Below are positions 57,384 to 64,000 of a stretch of DNA of 64,000 bases, piece by piece. The position numbers and the translations under genes were made by a program. The notes under the pieces were generated by a model. That model did no database searches. It was not told the DNA's origin and saw only the letters and a list, made by a program, of their open reading frames with translations. Position 1 is the stretch's first letter. Every line of letters starts with the position of its first letter. This DNA comes from Legionella saoudiensis. GTDB lineage: Bacteria > Pseudomonadota > Gammaproteobacteria > Legionellales > Legionellaceae. The stretch covers positions 682,001-746,000 of the forward strand of contig NZ_LN901324.1 of NCBI RefSeq assembly GCF_001465875.1. The letters run 5' to 3'.

Positions 57384-58259
57384 ATGTCAATTAGTGCAAA
57401 ATTAGTCATGGAGTTACGCGAGCGCACAGGTGCTGGCATGATGGAATGTAAAAAGTTCCTGATCGCTACCAATGGGGATATTGAGGCTGCAATTACTGAA
57501 ATGCGTAAAGCAGGCCAAGCAAAAGCTGATAAGAAAGCTGATCGAGTTGCTGCTGAAGGTGTGGTTATTATCGCTCGTTCTACTGATGGCCGTTCTGCAG
57601 TAATGATTGAAATCAACAGCGAAACAGACTTCGTTGCTCGTGATGAGAACTTCACTAGCTTTGCAGAGAAAGTTGCTGCGGCAGCATTGAGCAGCGCAGT
57701 TACTACAATCGAAGAGTTGTCTACTCTTACATTAGATACTGGTAGCACTGTAGAGCAAGCAAGACAAGAGCTTGTTGCTAAGATCGGTGAAAACATTAAA
57801 TTGCGTCGCATCGAGCGCATGAATACTGACGGCGTTATTGGTCATTACATGCATGGCTCACGAATTGGTGTAATGGTTGCTCTGAAAAATGGCGACGAAA
57901 CACTGGCGAAAGACATTGCAATGCACATCGCTGCGAGCAAGCCAATTGTTGTCAGCCGTGACCAAGTTTCTGCTGAAACAATTGAAAATGAGCGCGAAAT
58001 CTTCACTGCTCAAGCTAAAGAAAGTGGCAAGCCACAAGAAATTATTGACAAAATGATTGAAGGCCGCATCAACAAGTTTGTTGATGAAGTAAGCCTGTTA
58101 GGTCAGCCTTATGTTAAAAACCCAGATATGAAAGTAGGCCAACTTTTAAAAGAAAAAAATGCCGAAGTAATTTCCTTCATTCGTTATGAAGTTGGTGAAG
58201 GTATTGAGAAGAAAGAAGACAACTTTGTTGAAGAAGTAATGGCTCAGGTTCGCTCATGA
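57384..58259 (+). CDS. tsf: Translation elongation factor Ts
   Basis: EF-Ts is the nucleotide-exchange factor that recycles EF-Tu. The 291-residue protein starts with the N-terminal domain ([19 protein letters not shown], residues 8-26), followed by [19 protein letters not shown] (about 74-92), the EF-Tu-contacting TDFV motif, and a C-terminal [13 protein letters not shown] and [19 protein letters not shown] precedes the ATG, after the attenuator. pyrH starts within its last codons. Confidence 0.97.
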   Translation: MSISAKLVMELRERTGAGMMECKKFLIATNGDIEAAITEMRKAGQAKADKKADRVAAEGVVIIARSTDGRSAVMIEINSETDFVARDENFTSFAEKVAAAALSSAVTTIEELSTLTLDTGSTVEQARQELVAKIGENIKLRRIERMNTDGVIGHYMHGSRIGVMVALKNGDETLAKDIAMHIAASKPIVVSRDQVSAETIENEREIFTAQAKESGKPQEIIDKMIEGRINKFVDEVSLLGQPYVKNPDMKVGQLLKEKNAEVISFIRYEVGEGIEKKEDNFVEEVMAQVRS

Positions 58260-58996
58260 TGAATCACAGTCACCTAAACCTAAAATATAAACGTATTCTA
58301 CTGAAGTTTAGTGGCGAGGCCCTTATGGGCAACTCACAGTTTGGCATTGACCCTGCGGTTTTAGATACTTTAGCCAAAGACATTGCTGAACTTATTCAAA
58401 TGGGTGTGGAAGTTGGATTGGTATTAGGTGGTGGTAATTTATTCCGTGGTAAAGCGCTTTTTCAAGCAGGAGTAGGACGTGTAACTGGCGACCATATGGG
58501 TATGTTAGCAACCGTTATGAATGCTTTAGCAATGCGAGACGCATTAGAGCGTATCGATTTACCTGCTCGTATTATGTCAGCTATTCCTATGATGGGAGTA
58601 GTTGACTCGTACCATAGACGTAAAGCGATTACTCATTTGCGTACCGGCCATGTAGTTATTTTTGCAGCCGGCACAGGGAATCCATTTTTCACTACAGATA
58701 CCGCAGCGTGTTTAAGAGCTATTGAAATAGGCGCTGATGTGGTTTTAAAAGCGACTAAAGTAGATGGGGTTTATTCCGAAGATCCTGTTAAAAATCCTAA
58801 TGCCAAGCGTTATGATTATTTAACATATAAAGAAGTATTAACTCAAGGCTTAGAAGTAATGGATTCTACGGCAATTTGTTTATGCCAAGATCAAAATATG
58901 CCATTACAAGTGTTTGACATGGCTGCTCCTAATGCACTAAAACGCATTGTAGAGGGCGAACGTGTAGGAACTATAGTTGGAGCGAATAATGATTAA
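58256..58996 (+). CDS. pyrH: UMP kinase
   Basis: PyrH phosphorylates UMP to UDP and is of the amino-acid-kinase fold. The 246-residue protein has [15 protein letters not shown] (about residues 11-25), [16 protein letters not shown] (about 56), [20 protein letters not shown] (about 77), [20 protein letters not shown] (about 140) and [14 protein letters not shown] (about 167). Two adjacent ATG codons overlap the tsf stop (ATGATG); either can start. frr overlaps its end by 8 nt. Confidence 0.96.
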   Translation: MMNHSHLNLKYKRILLKFSGEALMGNSQFGIDPAVLDTLAKDIAELIQMGVEVGLVLGGGNLFRGKALFQAGVGRVTGDHMGMLATVMNALAMRDALERIDLPARIMSAIPMMGVVDSYHRRKAITHLRTGHVVIFAAGTGNPFFTTDTAACLRAIEIGADVVLKATKVDGVYSEDPVKNPNAKRYDYLTYKEVLTQGLEVMDSTAICLCQDQNMPLQVFDMAAPNALKRIVEGERVGTIVGANND

Positions 58997-59546
58997 TGAG
59001 ATTAAGCAAGACTCAGAAAGACGCATGAAAAAAACCATTGAATCCTTGCAAGCGGATATGACAAAGATTCGTACTGGAAGAGCTAATGTTGGTTTACTGG
59101 ATCATGTTCAGGTTGATTATTATGGTACTCCAACACCGCTAAACCAGATCGCGAACATTACCGCAAGTGACTCACGAACCATCATGGTTACTCCTTGGGA
59201 AAAGTCTATGGTCGCTGCTGTCGAAAAAGCAATTTTGACTTCTGATTTAGGTCTTAATCCATCTACTGCGGGTGCTGCAATTCGTGTGCCTATGCCTCCA
59301 TTGACGGAAGAGCGTAGAAAAGAATTGATTAAAGTAGTCCGTAATGAAGGGGAACAAGGAAAGGTTTCTATTCGTAACATTAGACGTGATGCGAATAACC
59401 AATTAAAGGACTTAGTTAAGGACAAATCTATTTCTGAAGACGATGAACGTCGTGCAGTAGAGGTAATTCAAAAGCTAACTGATAAATACATTGCTGAAGT
59501 TGATGTTTTGTTAGCGAATAAAGAAAAAGATTTAATGGAAATTTAA
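58989..59546 (+). CDS. frr: Ribosome recycling factor
   Basis: Frr splits post-termination ribosomes with EF-G. The 185-residue length equals that of E. coli. Motifs are [20 protein letters not shown] (about residues 12-31), [17 protein letters not shown] (about 43), [15 protein letters not shown] (about 73) and [20 protein letters not shown] (about 117). GGAG (58979-58982) fits the ATG at 58989 with 6-nt spacing. uppS and cdsA, which usually follow frr in gammaproteobacteria, are absent; a long repeat region comes next. Confidence 0.97.
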   Translation: MINEIKQDSERRMKKTIESLQADMTKIRTGRANVGLLDHVQVDYYGTPTPLNQIANITASDSRTIMVTPWEKSMVAAVEKAILTSDLGLNPSTAGAAIRVPMPPLTEERRKELIKVVRNEGEQGKVSIRNIRRDANNQLKDLVKDKSISEDDERRAVEVIQKLTDKYIAEVDVLLANKEKDLMEI

Positions 59547-59552
59547 TTCTTA

Positions 59553-59741
59553 TTGTAGCTTGGTTGTAGGCAACTAATAGCACTTACTTAAGGGATTTTG
59601 TAGGCTGGCGCTGAGGGCAGCGAAGCCCAGCGCCGAGGCTCAATGCCACATATATGCTGTGCTTCGCGATGCTTAGCACCAGCCTACTCTTCGTGCTTGA
59701 GCTTAAGTAAGTGGCATTAGTTGTAGGAACCAGGCTACATT
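59553..59741. repeat. Nested palindromic repeat (about 190 bp)
   Basis: The outer arms TGTAGCTTGGTTGTAGGCAA with CTAATAGCACTTACTTAAG (from 59554) and CTTAAGTAAGTGGCATTAGTT with GTAGGAACCAGGCTACA (to 59739) are imperfect inverses. A second inverted pair lies within: GTAGGCTGGCGCTGAG and CTTAGCACCAGCCTAC. It looks like one palindromic element inserted in another. The outer arms are shared with 13947-14085, 1716-1760 and 37550-37581. It occupies much of the 604-nt gap after frr; 59742-59822 shows nothing. Confidence 0.75.
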
Positions 59742-59822
59742 TTGATACTTAGTTTATTATATCAATAACTTGTCTTTTTAAATATCCTTAAGGGTTTACT
59801 TCGAATTTTAAAAATATTGGAA

Positions 59823-60040
59823 GTCAAGACTGTTTTTTATTTTTATCTTTGCTAAGATACATAAGTCTTTTTTCCTTGCAAATATCCTGTGGATATCATC
59901 AACTTCGTTTAATCCTTCTCATTTCATATTTTTACTTAAAACTCATTAAACCCCTTATTTTATAAGGCTTTTTAGTTATTTATCTTAATTAGGTTGACAA
60001 ATATTTTATCCACAAAATCTGTGGATAACTCTGTGTATAG
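59823..60040 (+). repeat. DnaA-box element, copy 3 (upstream of glycosylase gene)
   Basis: The same plan as copies 1 and 2: GTCAAGACTGTTTTTT at 59823, extended -10-like TGCTAAGAT with its hexamer 30 nt on (59853-59858), TGTGGATAT (one mismatch) at 59888-59896, inverted pair TTATCCACA (60006-60014) and TGTGGATAA (60020-60028), and TGTGTATAG at 60032-60040. It ends about 110 nt before the glycosylase start and about 30 kb from the other copies. Intervening sequence between the boxes is not conserved. Confidence 0.87.
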
Positions 60041-60150
60041 AATGTAAAATTTCTTGTATTATCAGCCTTAATGAGAGTGATTGAGAACTTATCAATGTGC
60101 TTTAACACATTATCTGCATAACGCTGGGCAATAAGTATTATGGAATAAAA

Positions 60151-60780
60151 ATGACAGTAAATGATAAAGAGCAGGTTAATCCAGTATATCAGCAGGCATG
60201 TCTTCATCTATCTGGTTTAGATGATGATTGGTCGTTAATTATTGCGCGAGTTGGGCCGTGTAAGTTAGAACTTAAACTAACTGAGCATTATGAAACGTTG
60301 ATTCGCGCTATTGCGCATCAACAATTGCACGGTAGGGCGGCTGATGCAATTTTAAAGCGCTTTTTGGCACTATTTCCAGAAGATAACTTTCCAGTACCGG
60401 AACGAATTTTAGCAATAGAGAATGAAGTAATAAGACAATGTGGTTTTTCAATGAGAAAGATAACAACTATAAAGGCTATCGCTGAGGCTTGCCTTCATGG
60501 GCTTGTACCTTCATTTGCTGAGGCGAATCAGTTAACCAATGAAGAATTAATTAACAAGCTTACTGTTTTGCCAGGAGTTGGACCCTGGACGGTTGAAATG
60601 CTTCTAATTTTTAATTTGGGGCGTATGGATGTGCTTCCTGTTCATGATTTCGGTATCCGAGAAGGGTATAAGCGAATGAAGTCTTTGGAAAAGCAGCCTA
60701 CCCCGAAAGAATTAGCACAATTAGGTGCAAGTTGGAGCCCTTATCGGAGTATTGCTTCATGGTATTTATGGCGGGTGTAA
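60151..60780 (+). CDS. AlkA-like DNA-3-methyladenine glycosylase
   Basis: A 209-residue HhH-GPD base-excision glycosylase, most like the AlkA/MagIII group that removes alkylated purines. Seen motifs are LIRAIAHQQLHGRAADAILKR (about residues 49-69), the hairpin LTVLPGVGPWTVEMLLIFNLG (about 130-150), and the catalytic aspartate in VLPVHDFGIREGYKRM (about 157). It lacks the N-terminal extra domain of E. coli AlkA, as do many bacterial members. The DnaA-box element copy 3 lies directly upstream. Confidence 0.9.
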   Translation: MTVNDKEQVNPVYQQACLHLSGLDDDWSLIIARVGPCKLELKLTEHYETLIRAIAHQQLHGRAADAILKRFLALFPEDNFPVPERILAIENEVIRQCGFSMRKITTIKAIAEACLHGLVPSFAEANQLTNEELINKLTVLPGVGPWTVEMLLIFNLGRMDVLPVHDFGIREGYKRMKSLEKQPTPKELAQLGASWSPYRSIASWYLWRV

Positions 60781-60810
60781 TTAGACGCAGATTTACAGCA
60801 TAACGTATTA

Positions 60811-60971
60811 GGTAAGCGTTCATGAGCTATGTAAATTTCGTCACTGCGAGCCATGGCAAAGCAACCCAGAACGATGCTTCGCTAAGACTTAGTACTGGGT
60901 TTGCTTCACTGTGTTCGCAATGACAGTAGTTTTTTATTTTAATACAAATACATACAGCGTGAACGCTTACC
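60811..60971. repeat. MITE-like repeat, copy B, with 12-bp terminal inverted repeats
   Basis: GGTAAGCGTTCA (60811-60822) and TGAACGCTTACC (60960-60971) are perfect inverted ends of a 161-bp element. The interior matches copy A at 3394-3527 over more than 120 nt and contains a further inverted pair (GCAAAGCAACCCAG and CTGGGTTTGCTTC). TATTA precedes the left end and ATATTA follows the right end, a possible 5-bp target duplication. It sits between the convergent glycosylase and methyltransferase genes and encodes nothing. Confidence 0.85.
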
Positions 60972-60995
60972 ATATTAGTGGGTGATATAGTTAGA

Positions 60996-61724
60996 TTATA
61001 AGTCGCCTACATAATCCCACGACTCGACCCATATTATCTGCTTTAACTCGCCAGACATTCTTACTTGCTGAAAAAAATGCTCTTTGTTCTTATCATTGGA
61101 GGCGATGATCACCATATTGGCACTTTTTTTTATGGGAATTACTAAAGTGTGTTTAAAGTATTTTTTTACTAGTTGGAATAGGGGCCATTGTTCTCTTATA
61201 TTGGCTAGATTCAAGGCTAAGAAACCACCGTCGGCGATAATTCTTTGGCAAGAGCTAAAAAATAATTCATTGTTACATTCAGGGGGATAAAAGTGAGCAT
61301 TGTAAAGATCAATCATTAAATGAGTGTAAGTCTCATTGGTTTGTGCAACATAATTCATAGCATCGTCATGAATAATCGTTAAATTTTTAAGCTCTTCTGA
61401 AATGAAAAAACGCTTAGCAATATCAATTACTTCCTCGCTTTTATCAATCACTGTTAAAGAGGGTAGAGGAGGTTGCTCCCTGGATAGCATTAATGGAATT
61501 CCTGCACCGCCGAGTCCAAGTAAGCAACTTGCGCCAGGATATTGGCGCGCCATTAGGGTTAAGGCGGGTAAATAATGCAATACAGGCCTTTGTGGATGTC
61601 GCCGATTAATCACGGTTTGCAACGCAGTTGAGCCTAAGGTTAACCAACGATAAAAAAAATTTTGATAAACCTTGTATCCCGAAGGCGATTCATAAATGCA
61701 TTTGCCAAACTTTGTTTTCCACAT
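60996..61724 (-). CDS. SpeE-like (spermidine synthase fold) methyltransferase-type protein
   Basis: A 242-residue protein with a Rossmann methyltransferase/aminopropyltransferase core: CLLGLGGAGIPLML (about residues 67-80), LTVIDKSEEVIDIAKRFF (about 88), IIHDDAMNYV (about 116), MIDLYNAHFYPPE (about 135) and GGFLALNLAN (about 165). The spermidine synthase catalytic aspartate pattern is only partly kept, so it may transfer another group. It begins 5 nt after astB, suggesting co-expression with arginine catabolism. Substrate unknown. Confidence 0.75.
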   Translation of the reverse strand: MWKTKFGKCIYESPSGYKVYQNFFYRWLTLGSTALQTVINRRHPQRPVLHYLPALTLMARQYPGASCLLGLGGAGIPLMLSREQPPLPSLTVIDKSEEVIDIAKRFFISEELKNLTIIHDDAMNYVAQTNETYTHLMIDLYNAHFYPPECNNELFFSSCQRIIADGGFLALNLANIREQWPLFQLVKKYFKHTLVIPIKKSANMVIIASNDKNKEHFFQQVRMSGELKQIIWVESWDYVGDL

Positions 61725-61729
61725 TGCGT

Positions 61730-63079
61730 CTATTCTGTTTGAAAGGGGTAAATGGAACCCAGTTTAAGGATCTGCGTTAATTCATCTAAAGCTTGAAAGC
61801 TTTCTGTAATTAATTGTGGATCTACTAAGTCTGCCGTACTCAATTCCGTACGATAATGCTTTAATACCCAAGCGTCTAAGGTATCTAATAGTTGGTTATT
61901 CACTAAAACGCCTTGATGCATCGCTTCAAGTTCTTGTTCCTGCAATGGAATACGTAATCTTAAACAAGCAGGTCCACCGCCATTACGCATACTTTGTTTA
62001 AGATCCATGTAATGCACGGAGTTAATGGGGTTTTGACTATTGGCAATTAACTCATCAATGCATTGCTTAACTCGTAAATTAGTTTTACATTCAATCGGTG
62101 CAACCAGCATCATTTCGTTTTTGTTGGCTAAACTAATAATCTGTGAATTAAATAGATAAGAGTCGACCGCATCTTTAACACTGAGTTGATCTTTGCTGAT
62201 TTCAATAATTGATAAGGGAAAAGAGGCTTTTTCGCGTAGCTCGTTCAAAACCATTTCTTGGTTATGGAATGCCTGCTCATGGACAAGGAATACTGATTCA
62301 TTCGCAACCGAAATAACATCATTGTGAAAGACACCTTGGTCAATCGCAAAAGGATTTTGACAAGCAAAAACAACCTTTTCACTAGGTAATTGATGATTAC
62401 GAACGATTGCTTCAGAGGCTTCCAAAGTTTGCCGAGCAGGATACTTGCTTGGGCCTATAGGATGTGCTCCTCGATTTAATGCTTTTTTTCCATAAACAAA
62501 AAGGTGAACCCCCGATTGGGAGTGGTTTTGGCAGATACGGCTGTGGTTTGCAGCACCTTCATCACCCGTAACAGTTGAGCGGGGTAATATCGGATGATGA
62601 CGAAAATAGCTCGCATCCGAAAAGATAAATTGCAGCAATTTTTGCGAAAAATCGGCTTCTTGGTGACGGTGTAGATTGCCGATCAGGTTAGCTGCGGTAA
62701 AATGAGTTTTTTGATCTAAGGTATCGATACTTGGCGAAACTGTGGCTGCATTGGCAGTCCACATACTGGATGCTGAATAACTGGCACTAAGAAGCTCGGG
62801 AGCTACTTTAAACGCCTTACTAATTTGTTCCGCAGCATTACCCTGAAAACCCAATTGTCGCAGTAGTTTAAGATTGGGACGCTGATGAGGGGGTAATACT
62901 CCCTGCTTTAATCCCATATTATGTAGCAGGCGCATTTTTTCTAATCCTTGTCGGGCGGCTGCTTGTGGATTAGCCATACTAAATGCATTATTTATCGATG
63001 CAACATTACCTGCGGCCAATCCAGCATAGTTATGGGTGGGGCCAACCAGGCCATCCATATTTAATTCATACATTGTCAT
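61730..63079 (-). CDS. astB: N-succinylarginine dihydrolase
   Basis: AstB hydrolyses succinylarginine to succinylornithine, CO2 and ammonia, the second step of the arginine succinyltransferase pathway. The 449-residue protein has the family start [19 protein letters not shown] (residues 4-22), [14 protein letters not shown] (about 112), [13 protein letters not shown] (about 172) and the terminal catalytic-cysteine region [16 protein letters not shown] (about 368). The ATG at 63079 or that at 63073 can start. astD ends 3 nt upstream, and the SpeE-like gene follows by 5 nt. Confidence 0.95.
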   Translation of the reverse strand: MTMYELNMDGLVGPTHNYAGLAAGNVASINNAFSMANPQAAARQGLEKMRLLHNMGLKQGVLPPHQRPNLKLLRQLGFQGNAAEQISKAFKVAPELLSASYSASSMWTANAATVSPSIDTLDQKTHFTAANLIGNLHRHQEADFSQKLLQFIFSDASYFRHHPILPRSTVTGDEGAANHSRICQNHSQSGVHLFVYGKKALNRGAHPIGPSKYPARQTLEASEAIVRNHQLPSEKVVFACQNPFAIDQGVFHNDVISVANESVFLVHEQAFHNQEMVLNELREKASFPLSIIEISKDQLSVKDAVDSYLFNSQIISLANKNEMMLVAPIECKTNLRVKQCIDELIANSQNPINSVHYMDLKQSMRNGGGPACLRLRIPLQEQELEAMHQGVLVNNQLLDTLDAWVLKHYRTELSTADLVDPQLITESFQALDELTQILKLGSIYPFQTE

Positions 63080-63082
63080 TTA

Positions 63083-64000
63083 CTAATCCAATATAATGCC
63101 AGGTAACTTTTGTGCTGGCGTTGTTAATAAAGGCTGTTCCATGCTCGCCACTGGATAAGCACAATAATCTGCCGCAAAATAGGCACTAGGCCGGTGGTTA
63201 CCACTAAATCCAACGCCACCAAAAGGTAGGTTGCTTGCCGCCCCGGTTGTAGGTCTATTCCAATTGATTAATCCGGCACGTACTTCTTGATAAAAGCGTT
63301 GATAATTTGCTTCATTATCACTGAGTAAGCCCGCAGCTAAACCATAACGGGTTTTATTTGCTAAATTAATGGCCTCATCAAAATGTTTGTAGCGATGTAT
63401 CTGTACTAGTGGCGCAAAAATCTCTTCATCAGGAGGGTTAGCTACTTTAGTCATATCAATAATACCTGGAGAGAGTAAGCCCGTATTTTCTGCTAATAGG
63501 CTCATGGATAACAAAGATTCACCGCCAGCTTCAAGCAGCTTTTTTTGACTTTGGAGGTGTTTTAATGCTTGAGCATGGCTAATCACAGGCCCCATGAATG
63601 GCTCAGGTTGTTGATCGTAGGGGCCTACTTTTAATGATTGGCAGGCTTTAATAAAGTTTTTTAAAAATACATCGCCTTGTGCTGAGTCAGGAACCATTAC
63701 TCGTCGTGCACAGGTGCAACGTTGTCCTGCAGTAAGCATGGTAGAGAGTAGTGAATGATATACTGCCGCATTAATGTTACTAATTTCATCAATAACTAAA
63801 GGATTATTTCCCCCCATCTCTAGAGCTAGAATCACCTCAGGACGAGCACTAAACTGTTGATGGATGCGTAGGCCCGTTGGATAACTGCCTGTAAAATAAA
63901 CTCCCTGAATATCTTCAGCTAAAAGTGCTTTGCCTGAGTGTGCATCACCTTGAACGCAATTGATTACGCCAGGAGGCAACCCACTATCATGCCAACATTG
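63083..64000 (-). CDS. astD: Succinylglutamate semialdehyde dehydrogenase, C-terminal part (truncated by window edge)
   Basis: The C-terminal 305 residues of an aldehyde dehydrogenase; the frame is open to the window edge. Seen are [28 protein letters not shown], the general-base glutamate in [13 protein letters not shown], the catalytic cysteine in [11 protein letters not shown], and the late [13 protein letters not shown] and [19 protein letters not shown]. Position before astB and these motifs identify AstD, which oxidises succinylglutamate semialdehyde in the fourth step of the pathway. astA is presumably just beyond the edge; astC and astE are not seen here. Confidence 0.93.
   Translation of the reverse strand, partial: QCWHDSGLPPGVINCVQGDAHSGKALLAEDIQGVYFTGSYPTGLRIHQQFSARPEVILALEMGGNNPLVIDEISNINAAVYHSLLSTMLTAGQRCTCARRVMVPDSAQGDVFLKNFIKACQSLKVGPYDQQPEPFMGPVISHAQALKHLQSQKKLLEAGGESLLSMSLLAENTGLLSPGIIDMTKVANPPDEEIFAPLVQIHRYKHFDEAINLANKTRYGLAAGLLSDNEANYQRFYQEVRAGLINWNRPTTGAASNLPFGGVGFSGNHRPSAYFAADYCAYPVASMEQPLLTTPAQKLPGIILD

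Noticed and set aside
57317-57820. 167-codon minus-strand frame opposite tsf
   Set aside because: Antisense of the conserved EF-Ts N-terminal domain; no independent support.
28476-60040. Chromosomal replication origin (oriC)
   Set aside because: DnaA boxes are present, but there is no dnaA, dnaN, recF, gyrB, rpmH or parAB nearby, no clear AT-rich 13-mer array, and three separate copies.
1-64000. CRISPR array, tRNA or rRNA genes
   Set aside because: No regularly spaced direct repeats, no cloverleaf-like tRNA with GTTCGA-type T-loop context, and no rRNA-like conserved stretch were noticed on either strand.

Overview
The window looks like an AT-rich gammaproteobacterial chromosome, most probably Legionella or a close relative. 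The pointers are an LssY-type DedA/PAP2 protein, a toxin-type glycosyltransferase that resembles a Dot/Icm effector, many Legionella-like housekeeping proteins, and dense families of short palindromic intergenic repeats. No rRNA, tRNA, CRISPR array, prophage or intact insertion sequence was seen. About 55 protein genes are supported; most are core functions packed in short operons. Layout, first half: an edge-truncated unknown gene; terC-hemJ; rubredoxin; hemL; a POT-like transporter overlapping mnmC; a PHP exonuclease, YciO, trpS, scpA, scpB and rluB run (7.3-12.2 kb); an L,D-transpeptidase and a membrane protein; a minus-strand cell-envelope/lipoate cluster dacA-ybeD-lipB-lssY divergent from rlpA; a Kef-type antiporter with ampE; a Cys-rich lipoprotein directly before the pyruvate dehydrogenase genes aceE-aceF-lpdA; and rimI. 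Layout, second half: a repeat-rich interval (28.4-29.8 kb) holding a catalytically dead IS6-type transposase remnant between two copies of a DnaA-box element; rlmD-relA; alaC, a COG4255-like gene and recJ; dusA; secA-mutT; coaE with a two-repeat secreted Cys protein and an EAL phosphodiesterase; the biotin cluster bioA<>bioB-bioF-bioH-bioD, which lacks bioC; an orphan bufferin precursor with two YceI proteins and a cytochrome b561; tenA under a TPP riboswitch; a Spy/CpxP-like protein; the putative glycosyltransferase effector; rpsB-tsf-pyrH-frr with a structured rpsB leader and an rpsB/tsf attenuator; an AlkA-like glycosylase; and astD-astB with a SpeE-like methyltransferase. The most interesting non-coding signal is an intergenic element of about 220 bp present three times (28476-28700, 29352-29577, 59823-60040). 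Each copy has the same start block, an extended -10-like motif at an identical 30-nt offset, a TGTGGATA box about 70 nt into the element, and a perfect inverted pair of DnaA boxes (TTATCCACA, 5 nt, TGTGGATAA) about 117 nt later, then a weaker fourth box. Two copies sit directly upstream of genes (rlmD-relA and the alkylbase glycosylase). It could be a DnaA-binding regulatory/titration element or a structured leader RNA with competing hairpins; the sequence alone does not decide. Other repeat families (a 161-bp MITE-like element with perfect 12-bp terminal inverted repeats, nested palindromes, and GTAGCCCGTATTA-type REPs) are described separately.
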